From NCBI GenBank assembly GCA_960531495.1, contig OY482849.1, positions 3,338,979 to 3,402,978 of the forward strand: 64,000 bases of DNA, read 5' to 3'. The DNA is from Zeus faber (taxonomy: Eukaryota; Chordata; Actinopteri; Zeiformes; Zeidae). A model generated the notes under the pieces. It had not been told where the DNA came from and did not search any database. It saw nothing but the letters and a program-made list of their open reading frames with translations. The translations under genes were made by a program, and so were the position numbers. Of the stretch, positions 1 through 10,333 are shown piece after piece (position 1 is the stretch's first letter; each line of letters begins with the position of its first letter).

Positions 1-2690
1 CGTAATTCATGTGGCTTTTTTCAACAGAAGACAGACCTAACCGCATTGGTCTCCCAGTCAGTACTTCATGCTGGGAAAGTAGAGTCACATCATATGATCG
101 TCCTCGCATTCCCGTCATGACTGATGGCAGGAATGAAACTCGGTTGAGCTTACCTACACTGGAATTCCATTAAGAAAAACATGTCAATTATCACCAAGCA
201 ATATTTTAACGATGACAAAGCATCAGCTTGATAAGTCCATCATGAGGTTCCTGCATTGTTCTAAGCACAAGCATTATGTTTACTTAATTCTCTAACTATC
301 GTTTCTTTTTAACAAATGGTACTTACCATATGTCAAACAAGCAAAAACTAGTGGGAGAGATACAGCTCAGTACATACAGTACCAAGTAGCTCTGCCTGTC
401 GAGTTATTTGGGTTTTTACTTTCAATGCCTGCCTAAGCTCGACTCGGCACAGAAACCAACAGAGGACGCTGGACAACTCCACACTTTTTTCCTTCTTTAT
501 TAGAGAATCAGAGTATCAGGTCTGTTAGGTTGATAACCTTAAAATAAAAGAAACAAAAGAGAACATCGTTTCCCGTTAGTTAGTCAACATGAAATGGTCA
601 CCACATTCCCTTTCTTAAAATAATGAAAATTAAATCAGGTTGGAACGGCATTATTTTTAATATATTCATTGTCACTGTAAATATTCTCCAAATGTACATT
701 TATCATTGATTACTTAATATCATTAGTTATTTTTTTAATTATTAATATTTAATTTATTTTAAGAAAATTTTAAACTGTTTAGCATGTTCCTCTTTATGCC
801 TCTTTTAAATACTATTTATCTAAACTTTAAACGACATGAGCAATGTTTTAAATCTGAAAAATTTTAACCTGACCTTTTAATCCCATTGAACAAATCAAAT
901 CAAGCAGTATTTAGTTAAATTGGTCACATTACTCCCATGTATCAAACATAAATCATAATATCTTCTCAGAGATCAAACGCATTATCAAATACAAACAAGT
1001 GTACATACCAATAGCGTCTCTGCAGTTACCTAGCCATTGAGTAGCTATTCCATGGGCTTGTTTCTTCCTGCAGGAGCCCACCCTACTGAGGAAATAAAAT
1101 GAATCCATACCTGCCCAGCCCTCCTAATCAAAGTGCTCTCTCTCTCTCCCTACCTGCACGCCAGGAGCCTGAGCTGACAAGGTGGCTCGAGGCTGCCCTC
1201 TTGCACTGCTTCAATATTATTATTATCATTATTATTAATATTATTAATTGATAACTTAGGACTAGACTACCTAAATATGAGAGAAAAGTGTGAGAAAACC
1301 AGTCATAACTTAACACTGCCACTACAATAATTCAGTGCAGGATGCCTTTGAGTAGAGGAAAAACAAGGTTAGTGAGGAATCCTGTGTCCTCATCTGTGGA
1401 GGAGACAACCATCATTAGACAAGAGCAATATTAGGTATGGCAGCTTTGTTGGCTCCATTGGCTCCAGCATTTCCAATAAGGATGGGGTGAAGTTCATAAA
1501 GGTAAACAGCACAAATAGGAAGATCAGAATGGGGGGCCGGTTATGACATCAAAACATTAAACAATGTTCTATATGTCTGATTAATCAGTTACATTTCACA
1601 CTTGCCCTTACATATCCATGCAATCAAATAAAACAAACGACAGTTTACAACAGATAGAAAAACAAACACAACTGGTTGTGCTAAATAAACAAACCTGTTT
1701 TATACAAATAACAGATGATGGACGGACAAACAAAACGAAAAAACCTTTTTGTTGTACACATGAGTTTAAATCATCATAGTTGAACTTTTCAATAACTTCA
1801 GTAGCAAGATCTGGGTGGGGCGAAGACACAATGGCTATCACTGTCAAGCAATCATGTGAATCTCCATTAGAGGGAAGAAGAGAAGTTGGAGTAAGCGAAG
1901 TGAAAGTTGCACATGTTGATGATGGAGAGGTGTTGCTGAAGAGAAATTAGCCAGGTTAGCACCATAGCAAGATAAAGGCTACAGCATGTAATCAACCCAA
2001 TAACCCCGGTACCAAGTTTCCGAGCATAGTATGCAACAAGACGTAATTCATCTCCACAAGACTGCAACAACACAGCTAACATAAACCCATCTTCCTCATC
2101 CACAGTTTAAGTAATCCAGAAAACCCACCATGGAGTAGATGCAAAAGCTTGTTTGGAAAGCAACGAAAAACGTTCTCCCGTCTAATGGTTGAGCAAGCAT
2201 TTCCTTATTCCACCATCCGAAAAAACAATAACCGCCCAGAAAAGCCATTCCAAGGTACGACCCTGAGGAGAAAATAAAAATTAATATTGCATGACTGAAA
2301 TTGTGAATGTTCTTTTGTGCTGGCTGGAGTTATAAAGGAAAAAGAAACTGTGATCATCTTGTTGGAAGTATTTTAATAAGTCAACAACATAAGCAGATCA
2401 ATAAACAATCAAAATTCAAATTAGTGTGCTGCCATTAATGAAATCAAAACCAAAATACATTTCCAAAATGTGGCAGAAGAGACATTACTGGAGGCTCCCC
2501 ATAACTCAACAATAAGTTAAGCAACTAGAGAGGGTAAAGAAAAAACGTGATTCACATACCAAAACATTTTAAAATTTTGCGTTTGATACTATATTCCTAT
2601 TTGTTTTATATAATTCTTACTTATACCCTTAAAGGTACAATTAGTAACTGCAAAAAATAAGCCTGAGATCTCAGGAGTCATTAATCTAAT
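1..2690. other. AT-rich spacer, no assignable gene
   Basis: This stretch is AT-rich with many stops in all frames. It holds a short ATT-rich patch near 1215-1245 and no recognisable element ends. The one place that reads like protein is the minus strand between about 1430 and 2263, listed separately. I see no repeat shared with the rest of the window before about 2690. Confidence 0.5.
1867..2263 (-). pseudogene. possible membrane-protein exon or relic, unrecognised
   Basis: On the minus strand a pyrimidine tract ending in CAG at about 2264 could be a splice acceptor. Downstream, three partly overlapping frames give hydrophobic, protein-like stretches. One is rich in W, F and G around 2100-2220. 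The other is a 78-codon frame, 1867-2103, with two likely membrane segments around RKLGTGVIGLITCCSLYLAM. The frames are separated by a run of seven T and by a TGA, so no continuous gene can be read. I do not recognise the family. It could be a decayed host exon, part of an unknown element, or chance hydrophobic sequence in T-rich DNA. Confidence 0.2.
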
Positions 2691-5378
2691 AGAAGCCTAA
2701 CTGGCATTGATCAATAACATTCCAATAACATCTAATGGACATGTTATGGCCTTACTCAATTGTAGAGCATTTGTCTTTGATCAATCCTGTTGTCCTTCAG
2801 ATCTTCTCAATTAGAGGCAGTCACATCTACACTGGTCAAGAATCAAAACCCCAGCAAGTGGATTTCTGCTTTAAACTATGGAAAAAAACACTGAATAGAC
2901 GGGTTGGTTAATCCATCAATACACCATTACAACATTAATCGATTCACAAGATATTTTCAAATTTAAACTTACATTTTTTTTAAATGCTTATTTTGCTGAT
3001 TTGAAACACACAAACACTATTGTATATCACACCAAAACTGACAATTCACTCATGCAATATTACTATTTAATGTATAGTGTTTAATCTATACAATTTACTT
3101 ATGAATTATGTCCTTTAATTTAGAATGACCAATTTACTAATGCTTCATGCCATTGAGCCAATCCAATACTGCTGTAAGACTGCAGACTACCTCACCGGGG
3201 GATAGTTAAAGGATTATCTTATCTCAACCAGCAGGAACTTCCACTTTGACACGGGAACACAAAAAGGAAAAAAGGAAATTAATAAAGAAATAACTCAAAC
3301 TTTATAAACCAAAAACCACTGCATTTCTGCTGCTACTATGCATCATATCTGCTCTCCACGATGTCTTAAAAATATATTTCGCAAGTTTTCCTAATTTAGT
3401 TTTATCATTTTGGAATGCTTTGTGATGAAATCTATTAACAAAGCACAAACTATAGTTCTGAAAACAAAAACTCACAATACTCTTCAACTTACCAAAGTTG
3501 CATTAATCAATTGACAGACACTTGTTCCAGCAATTTATCTGTTACAACTCACCACACCACAATGATCAACATCACAATTATCTCTCTTAACATCAACATA
3601 GACTACTGTTGTTAACTTGCACTTAAATTCAATTCTATTTTAATTTAGTCTGCTAAACACCACTAGTAAACCATAATCACATAGTGCACCATTTGACAAT
3701 AAGTTAAATCCTTTAGTCCTGCAGCTTCCTCTGCTGAACCAATATTTTACTAAAATTACTTTTACAACTCACTTTGCTCCAAGTTCCATCCTAAATAAAG
3801 AATCCAAAATGCATCATTTGCTAACTTTCCTACTTTCATTATCTTTCACATCAACTTCCATAATCCTTTCAGTCTATCAACTAACTTTACAGCTCTCTCT
3901 CGCCTTGTTATCATTTTTTCAAATTAATTTGAAGCTTAACAGTATCCTTTCCAGCAATCCAACCAGATATTTGGATTACAACGCTACTTTTACACCAAGG
4001 ACTCATGTGTGAAACTAGTCTGACATGTTATGTACAACACATATACCACGCTTATCTAACGTTTATATATTCGCTTTTTTCATCAAGATTTTTATCAGCC
4101 AGGTAGCTTAACATGCCCCAAGACACTGATAGAATCTCTCAGAAATCTCATCCATATGCGCTCCAGAGTGATCCATCGACCAGGCAGTCACAGGCCCCAG
4201 AAACCAATTTGATCACCCAGGATTCATGTGTATCACTGAAAAAAGAGTCACACAATGGACTCCTTGAACTCCGTCCTCTCCCTAACAATTTAAAATTTAC
4301 TGAAACTAGTTAGAATGTAAGTTGCATTGCTGGACTATCAATACCAAAAATTTTAAAAAAGCCAATAAAAATTTCTAAAGGACATATACATACATACTTA
4401 CATACATGCTGTACATACAAACATATATATGTGTTTGATTTATTTTACTGGTATTTTTTTTCTTCTTTTTATTCACTTGAGAGTGTTGTCTTTATTTCCA
4501 AACCCCAATGTCCCAATGCACCGCATGACCAACAGGAATGGATGCCGACCTGTGTCCCAATACACCACACGACCGACAGGTGGCTTTATTAATTATTATT
4601 ATTTTTTTTTATTATTATTATTATCAATTTTACTTTAGTTATTAATAATTTAATATTAATACCTTAATATTAACACCAGCAGTTCCTCACCTAACCTTAA
4701 CGCTTTTGGTAGGAGGGAGCAATTGTACTATTCTGCTTTCTTCCAGTCAACGCTTTTGCTAGGAGGGGTCAAGAGTAATCCATAATAATTATGTATTCAA
4801 TAATGTCGACTTTGTTATTGAATAATACAAAAAATTTAAATAAACAAATAAACAAACAAAAACCATGATCTCTCTTGATCGATGCAAAATTAGTCACTTC
4901 ATTCCCCGGTCTCCAGACTGATATATCCACTGCCCTTCCTAGACTGCGCAGAACGCAGCTGGCAATACGAGGGGGGGATTTCTAAGCTTAACAAAAGCTT
5001 CTTCAACGATCCTCAAGATCTTAGATCTTAAAGCTTTTTCCTACAATCATGCCTGATCGGTTCAATATCTCAGTAAGTCCTCACCTATTTGTTCGGGATC
5101 TTGTGTTGCTCTTTTTTTTTCTTTTTTTTTTAACCTGTGTTGTCAGTATGCTGGGCATACAACAAAGAGTATTTGTATGCCATTGGATCTAGGACAGAGT
5201 TAGTCTGCAAGTGGAGTTCAAGTTCTCAACCTGTAATACAACTCTTTATTTATTCTTAAATCATCAACAACTGGTGCAATAGCTCTGTCCCGTGGATGAC
5301 CTGTAGAATGATAAGAGCACAGTTTTTGGTTATAGAGAACCACCACGAACCCCCCTCTTTGGAGAACTATTTATCATG

Positions 5379-5720
<342 letters not shown>

Positions 5721-6015
5721 TGTTGCGTCTGCTGGATCTGCCATCATATCCAGACGACTCCTTCTTAGATATCTTACGGCCTGGTCTCTGACTGCCGTTG
5801 TGCACACAACCTGGACCTGCACACAACCTCGCCCATTTAGGCACATGTATTCTGTTTTACTCCTGCTGACATTCATTCCTCTTCTCTCGAATGCATTCTC
5901 AGCTTGTTGCGTCAGTAAGGACGCATCCAAAGCGTGTGTGTGTGTGTGTTGTTTGCCGTCAATGCATAAATGCATGTCTTGTGATGTGCTGTGTGACAAT
6001 TAAAGATTCTTCTTC
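5721..6015 (+). repeat. probable 3' end of a retroposon
   Basis: The block ends in GTGACAATTAAAG followed by a short TTC tandem run (about 5993-6019), the layout of a non-LTR retroposon 3' tail with a variant polyadenylation signal. The frames on either strand, about 120 codons each, lack recognisable domains. Confidence 0.35.
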
Positions 6016-6179
6016 TTCTCTACATGAATGTAAGATCTCGTGAGAAAGAGTCGGGCGTCACCAAACAAACATATGCCTCAGCATTTAGACATCACTTGGT
6101 GGTACAATTATGGCATTCCTTAACATTGATCATAATTTTTTCTCTTACAGGTGTCCCTATCACGAATGGGTACACATGG

Positions 6180-6460
6180 GGCTTTTTTTTGTTTCCTTCA
6201 ATTAGAAAACGGAGTAAATCAGGCTATCAGTCTACACTTTGTCTTCGCTTGTGCACTCTTGCTGCTACTGTTACTGCTGCTGTTGCTTCTGTTTTGGTTG
6301 CTGCGGTTATCTGCTGCTGGTATTGTCACTGTTGGTGTTGTCGTTGCTGCTGGTGCTGTTGTTGGTGCCGCTAACCTTATACCTTAACTGGTGTTGTCGT
6401 TACTGCTGCTAACCTTATACCTAAACTTAACCATCGCTTACCTGTAAATGTAAAACATTT
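6180..6460 (+). repeat. CTG/GTT-rich module with TTATACCT tail
   Basis: An imperfect run of CTG, GTT and TTG triplets (about 6258-6370) is followed by two TAACCTTATACC-type lines. The same arrangement recurs at 49540-50753 and 52190-52600. The Leu/Cys/Val-rich frames here follow from triplet composition and are not treated as genes. Confidence 0.6.
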
Positions 6461-6936
6461 GACCTTATTATGTAATAACACCCACATTTTGTAATAATGT
6501 GTCACATTTTCTAATGAACATTTTGAACACAGTGAATAATACATTTTACATACTACATTTTATATGATGGAGACCCTGATCAAAAGTAAGCAATGCATAT
6601 AGCTGGTGGTGATGCGTAAAAGTGACCCACCACATAATTTAGGGTCACATTTAGAAATTTGACATTTCTGTTTTTTTGTGAAAGATTATCACTTGTGGGA
6701 ATCAAGCAAATATTCTGGAAGCTATGACTATTTATTATTTGACTATTTATTATAGATTAAGGTTTTGAAAATGGAAGTTCTGAGAAATAAGGCTTTAAAG
6801 TTATAGAAGCATTTCCAGACTTTTGCAGCACAAAATACCCATTGAGAAACACAATTTGTGCTTTACCTTTTGACAGCCTGTAAATTACTGCCAAAATGAC
6901 TGAGGAAACAACAAATAAAGTCAGTTAAGTTTGTAT
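6461..6936. other. spacer without recognised features
   Basis: AT-rich sequence with no open frame of note and no repeat recognised elsewhere in the window. It ends at the AGCA target duplication of the ERV-B provirus. Confidence 0.5.
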
Positions 6937-6940
6937 AGCA

Positions 6941-7312
6941 GGTAGTTTCTGGATGACTTTGATGTGTTGATGAAGAAGGAGTCTCCGCTGACGCTGACTT
7001 GATTAAAATAACAGTTTTATTACACAAATCTGCATCAAACCGGACTTGCCATCGACCGCCCAGGAGAGAACAAAGCCGGGAGTATTCTCTGCCGAGCGGT
7101 GCTCGGCACTCGCTTTAATAGCTGTCCAGAGATAACATACCACATCTGGTTCCAATCCATAGGTGTCAGCTCAGCCTCTGTCTTGCCATAAATCTAAACG
7201 TTTTCGCTTCTCTCCTCGCTGGGCCTCCAATGTACACACTCTGACTTTCTCCGTGTAACTTTCAAAGTAACATACGTTAATATTATTAGCGCTATATCTC
7301 ATTTTTGGGAGC
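6941..7312 (-). repeat. ERV-B copy a 3' LTR, missing its U3 start
   Basis: It matches the right LTR (21780-22186) over most of its length, including the shared GATGTGTTGATGAAG, CGCTTTAATAGCTGT and ATCTCATTTTTGGGAGC text. At 7312 the match stops: the last 38 bp of the right copy, which are the start of U3 in element orientation, are absent. The adjoining CAAAAACCCATCTGGCAGC occurs at 57776 in copy b, about 170 bp away from its LTR. A deletion therefore removed the U3 edge, the polypurine tract and some internal sequence. The outer edge reads GG where the partner has TG. Confidence 0.8.
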
Positions 7313-8102
7313 CAAAAACCCATCTGGCAGCTTCCTTTCTTAGTAAATCCAGCAACAATCAAGACAGGAAAATTCTCTCATGGTCCCTCTGCCCCAGGCA
7401 ACACCTAAGGTACTCCAAATCAATTAACAGAAAAAGAAGAAGGGTTTAGAAAACTGTATAGGATGTAACATATAAATGCATACATTTAGAATCTCAGAAA
7501 TAAATAAAAAAATTTGTCCAAAATCAGGCTGGTCGACCATCGGACCTTCCAGTGGACCTTTCCCTGCCTCACCAATCACCAATGTCCCTCAAAAACCGCA
7601 AAAAAAGAAAATACCTGAGGTCCCAATGTATTCACTTCATCCTATTACAGACAACTCAAAGAAAACAAAAGCAAATCAAAGTAATATGTCTTGCTAAAAA
7701 TATACAATGTAGAGTACAGGATCATCATTATTCATCAATAATGCAGGTTACAGTGTAATAAACAAACACATAAATAAAAACATTCAGGACAGATATGTAT
7801 ATATTGAACTGTTGGTTTTTTAACACCAACTTTTAATGATATTTCACTTGACACCCCTGATCATGATGTCCTCATTCAGGGTCCCCCATCCATTTTCATC
7901 CTCCATTTTCGAATGTCCATGTTTGAGTGTTCAAGTCCATCAGGCTGTTAGGATCTCTGGACACAGGCACCCTCTGACTGATCCTGAAAGAAAGAATCAC
8001 CAGCAAGTATCTTGCACAAACATCAAACACAGTATAATAATTTCACTTTTGCATTATACTTAAACATTATTCCAATATATGATTAACCAATTCAGACCTG
8101 TG
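7313..8102 (-). pseudogene. ERV-B copy a 3' internal region (post-integrase)
   Basis: This is the part of ERV-B that lies 3' of the ERV-A insertion when read on the minus strand. Nearly all of it aligns by eye with 57776-58690 of copy b, though copy b has about 110 bp more before the integrase. Next to the ERV-A LTR a few codons continue the integrase (HTGLNW) before stops appear. No envelope protein can be read, so this is either untranslated sequence or a heavily decayed env. It ends in the TGTG target word of ERV-A (8099-8102). Confidence 0.6.
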
Positions 8103-8630
8103 TGTATGAGAGAAATTTACTAGTACATTTAAAAGAAATATGTTCATTATATTCTACCATTAAATAAGAAAGAACATTCGTTATCTTGCCCATATGCTAT
8201 ATGAATGAAGTAAGTGTGTGTGAGACAGGGGTCAGCAAAGACATGAATAAGTGCTTTGTTGACTGTGGGCCATATGACATGGGAAGGTGTGTGAATGCAA
8301 CCATCCCCTCATAAAATGTGGCCTGGACGAGTGTCGGGAGGTTTGTTGTTGTAACTGATGTCAAAGAATGCAGACAAATGGCTTCTTTGCACTATTGACC
8401 GTATAGGAGGAAGGAAGGGATCCTAATTGAGTATACAGATGTACTTTCTTGACCAACAGAAAGAGGTTAAAAGGAGGAGTCCATGAGCGGCTCGGCAGTT
8501 CTTTGCCAAACCAACTCAGATTCTGTTGTCACTTCTTGCAAGTGATAATAAAGTCTTATATCTTCAGACCTCGACTCTCTCGAACTTCTCTTCTTCAGTT
8601 TAATTGTTAGATGCAGTTTTTTCCACTACA
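8103..8630 (+). repeat. ERV-A 5' LTR
   Basis: The LTR starts TGTATGAG and ends CCACTACA. A TTAAAAGG box near 8466 is a candidate TATA element. AATAAA at 8547-8552 is the likely polyadenylation signal, followed by a T- and C-rich U5. The 3' copy is 17271-17799. The small differences include A to G at the seventh base, an extra T in the T run near 17670, and a GATGTC/GACGTC change that creates a CRE-like GACGTC in the 3' copy only. Confidence 0.92.
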
Positions 8631-8634
8631 TATT

Positions 8635-8652
8635 TGGCGTTGTCGGCAGGAT
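8635..8652 (+). promoter_or_regulatory. ERV-A primer binding site, tRNA-Ser-like
   Basis: Four bases after the LTR comes TGGCGTTGTCGGCAGGAT. This matches the complement of the 3' end of vertebrate serine tRNA (the type ending ATCCTGCCGACTACGCCA, recalled) at 17 of 18 positions. TGG pairs with the CCA end. It would prime minus-strand DNA synthesis. Confidence 0.7.
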
Positions 8653-8734
8653 TGAAGAAGAGGGACCCGCCGGCTGCTGGGCTGTGGGTCGGGGACCGGC
8701 AAGGGTCACACAAAAACGGGTGGCCACCCAACTT

Positions 8735-8750
8735 GAAAAGGTAAGCATTG
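8735..8750 (+). promoter_or_regulatory. candidate splice donor in ERV-A leader
   Basis: AAAAG then GTAAGC at 8740/8741 fits the vertebrate 5' splice-site consensus. It sits about 90 bases after the primer site, a usual place for the donor used to make spliced env RNA. Similar GGTAAGCAGG words recur downstream. Confidence 0.45.
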
Positions 8751-8961
8751 TTCTTACCTATTAGTTTAGTAAATTTGTGTGATCATTGTCTGCCCGATTC
8801 TCATGCCCGATGGTAGGTTTTGTGTCTCTCCAAAAAGAACCAAAAGCATATATGTAAAGAAGGAGGAGAGAGAAAGAAAGTGGCTTGGAATGAAGTTGAC
8901 GCATGCATGCACACACAACGCTCTGTGATTTATACACATTGTAGCAGAGTGTGGAAACGGT

Positions 8962-9566
8962 CCTGTATAGATCTCTTTTATTTCTGGTAAGCAGGTTAGT
9001 GACGTCCTGTATAAGATCTATTTTTGGTAAGCAGGGTAGAGACGGCCTGTATAGATCTCTTTTATTTCTGGTAAGCAGGTTAGTGACGTCCTGTATAAGA
9101 TCTATTTTTGGTAAGCAGGGTAGAGACGGCCTGTATAGATCTCTCTTTAATTTTGTCTGCGGGTAATCATATAGAAAGTCCATTAAAAGCATAGGGACAG
9201 TGCTTAGAGGCTTATCACTCATGTGATTATCTATTATAAGTTTGTTTTTCCTGTATAAGATCTATTTTTGGTAAGCAGGGTAGAGACGGCCTGTATAGAT
9301 CTCTCTTTAATTTTGTCTGCGGGTAATGATATAGAAAGTCCATTAAAAGCATAGGGACAGTGCTCAGAGGCTTATCACTCATGTGATTATCTATTATAAG
9401 TTTGTTTTTCCTGTATAAGATCTATTTTTGGTAAGCAGGGTAGAGACGGCCTGTATAGATCTCTTTAATTTTGTCTGCGGGTAATCATATAGAAAGTCCA
9501 TTAAAAGCATAGGGACAGTGCTCAGAGGCTTATCACTCATGTGATTATCTATTTTAAGTTTGTTTT
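8962..9566 (+). repeat. nested tandem repeats in ERV-A leader
   Basis: Two arrays are joined. An 84-bp unit occurs twice (8962-9045, 9046-9129), and each unit is itself two related halves of 44 and 40 bp. A 160-bp unit occurs about three times (9090-9249, 9250-9409, 9410-9566) and begins with the same CCTGTATAAGATCT half. The word GGTAAGCAGG is present six times (8986, 9026, 9070, 9110, 9270, 9430). The copies are almost identical, so the amplification is recent. The open frames across it on both strands follow from the repeats. Confidence 0.9.
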
Positions 9567-9589
9567 GAAGTTTAAAAATCTGGGGTACT

Positions 9590-9605
9590 CCCTCTGACGA
9601 GAGGG
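9590..9605 (+). promoter_or_regulatory. hairpin with GACG loop, candidate packaging signal
   Basis: CCCTCT-GACG-AGAGGG folds into a perfect 6-bp stem with a GACG tetraloop. Paired GACG-loop hairpins are a known feature of gammaretroviral leader RNA, where they help dimerisation and packaging. A diverged copy of the surrounding text (AAATCTGGG) occurs at 9671 and also forms a short stem, CCTTTC/GAAAGG, without GACG. Position between primer site and gag supports the role; function is inferred. Confidence 0.5.
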
Positions 9606-10091
9606 CCCAGTTGGTCGAAAGAGTTATTTTGTGTTGTTTTGTGTTAGTTAGGAGCTTTGTTATGTGTTGGTAAATCTGGGATACCGCCTTTCAAGAGAGA
9701 AAGGGTCTGCATAGTCAGAGAATTGTGTTTGTCTTCGTCTATTGTAGTTAATTAGCTTAGAGAAGGAGCTCTAGAAGTAATAGATAGAGATATAGGTGAA
9801 GATAAGGTATTGTAATTAACAACTAATATAAAATACATTTCTAATAATAGGGCCGAGCAGAGTGGCTTGGGAAGCCTGTAGAGAGCAGGGGTTAGAAAGG
9901 AGGAGAGGAGACAAGAGAAAAGGTGGGGGTCGAGGAGCTCCGGGGGAGCCGCAAGTCAGAAAATAAAAAAAAAGGGGAGTGGAGCAGCTTTACATTCACT
10001 TGGAGAAGACAGAGGAAAAGGCGTGAACGTAAACTGTAGTGAATAATAATAAAGTAAAACTAGATAATTAATAGTTACATACATTAGTATC

Positions 10092-10333
10092 ATGGCACCT
10101 ACAGCCGTGGAAATACTGACTAAAAAAAAACCCTTTAAATAAAGAGGAGATAATAAAAAACTCAGCCAAATGGGGTAAGAGGACTGCCAAATTGGGAACA
10201 AAGTGGCCAGAGGGAGGAACATTTGATGCAACGGTGTGTGAAGAAATGGAGGTGATGATGAAGAATCACAAAATAAATAAAACCGGGAAAAAAAGCGATT
10301 GAGAAAAGAGAAAGAGAGAGGATAATATTAGCA
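10092..10333 (+). pseudogene. ERV-A gag N-terminus (matrix), two frameshifts
   Basis: An ATG at 10092 opens a matrix-like frame that is lost after about ten codons at a run of nine A (10121-10129). The continuing frame reads through a W- and K-rich segment with TKWPEGGTFDA, then leaves frame again at a run of seven A near 10290. From there it joins the long frame that begins before 10334. The WPEGG region parallels a similar segment in ERV-B Gag (60990-61186). Both breaks are in A runs, which suggests slippage mutations; sequencing error is possible. Confidence 0.65.

Noticed and set aside
3809-4012. Conserved small membrane protein shared with 51794-51991
   Set aside because: The two frames lie in copies of a non-coding repeat, and the differences look neutral.
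8962-9566. CRISPR-like array
   Set aside because: The units are contiguous tandem repeats without unique spacers, inside a retroviral leader.
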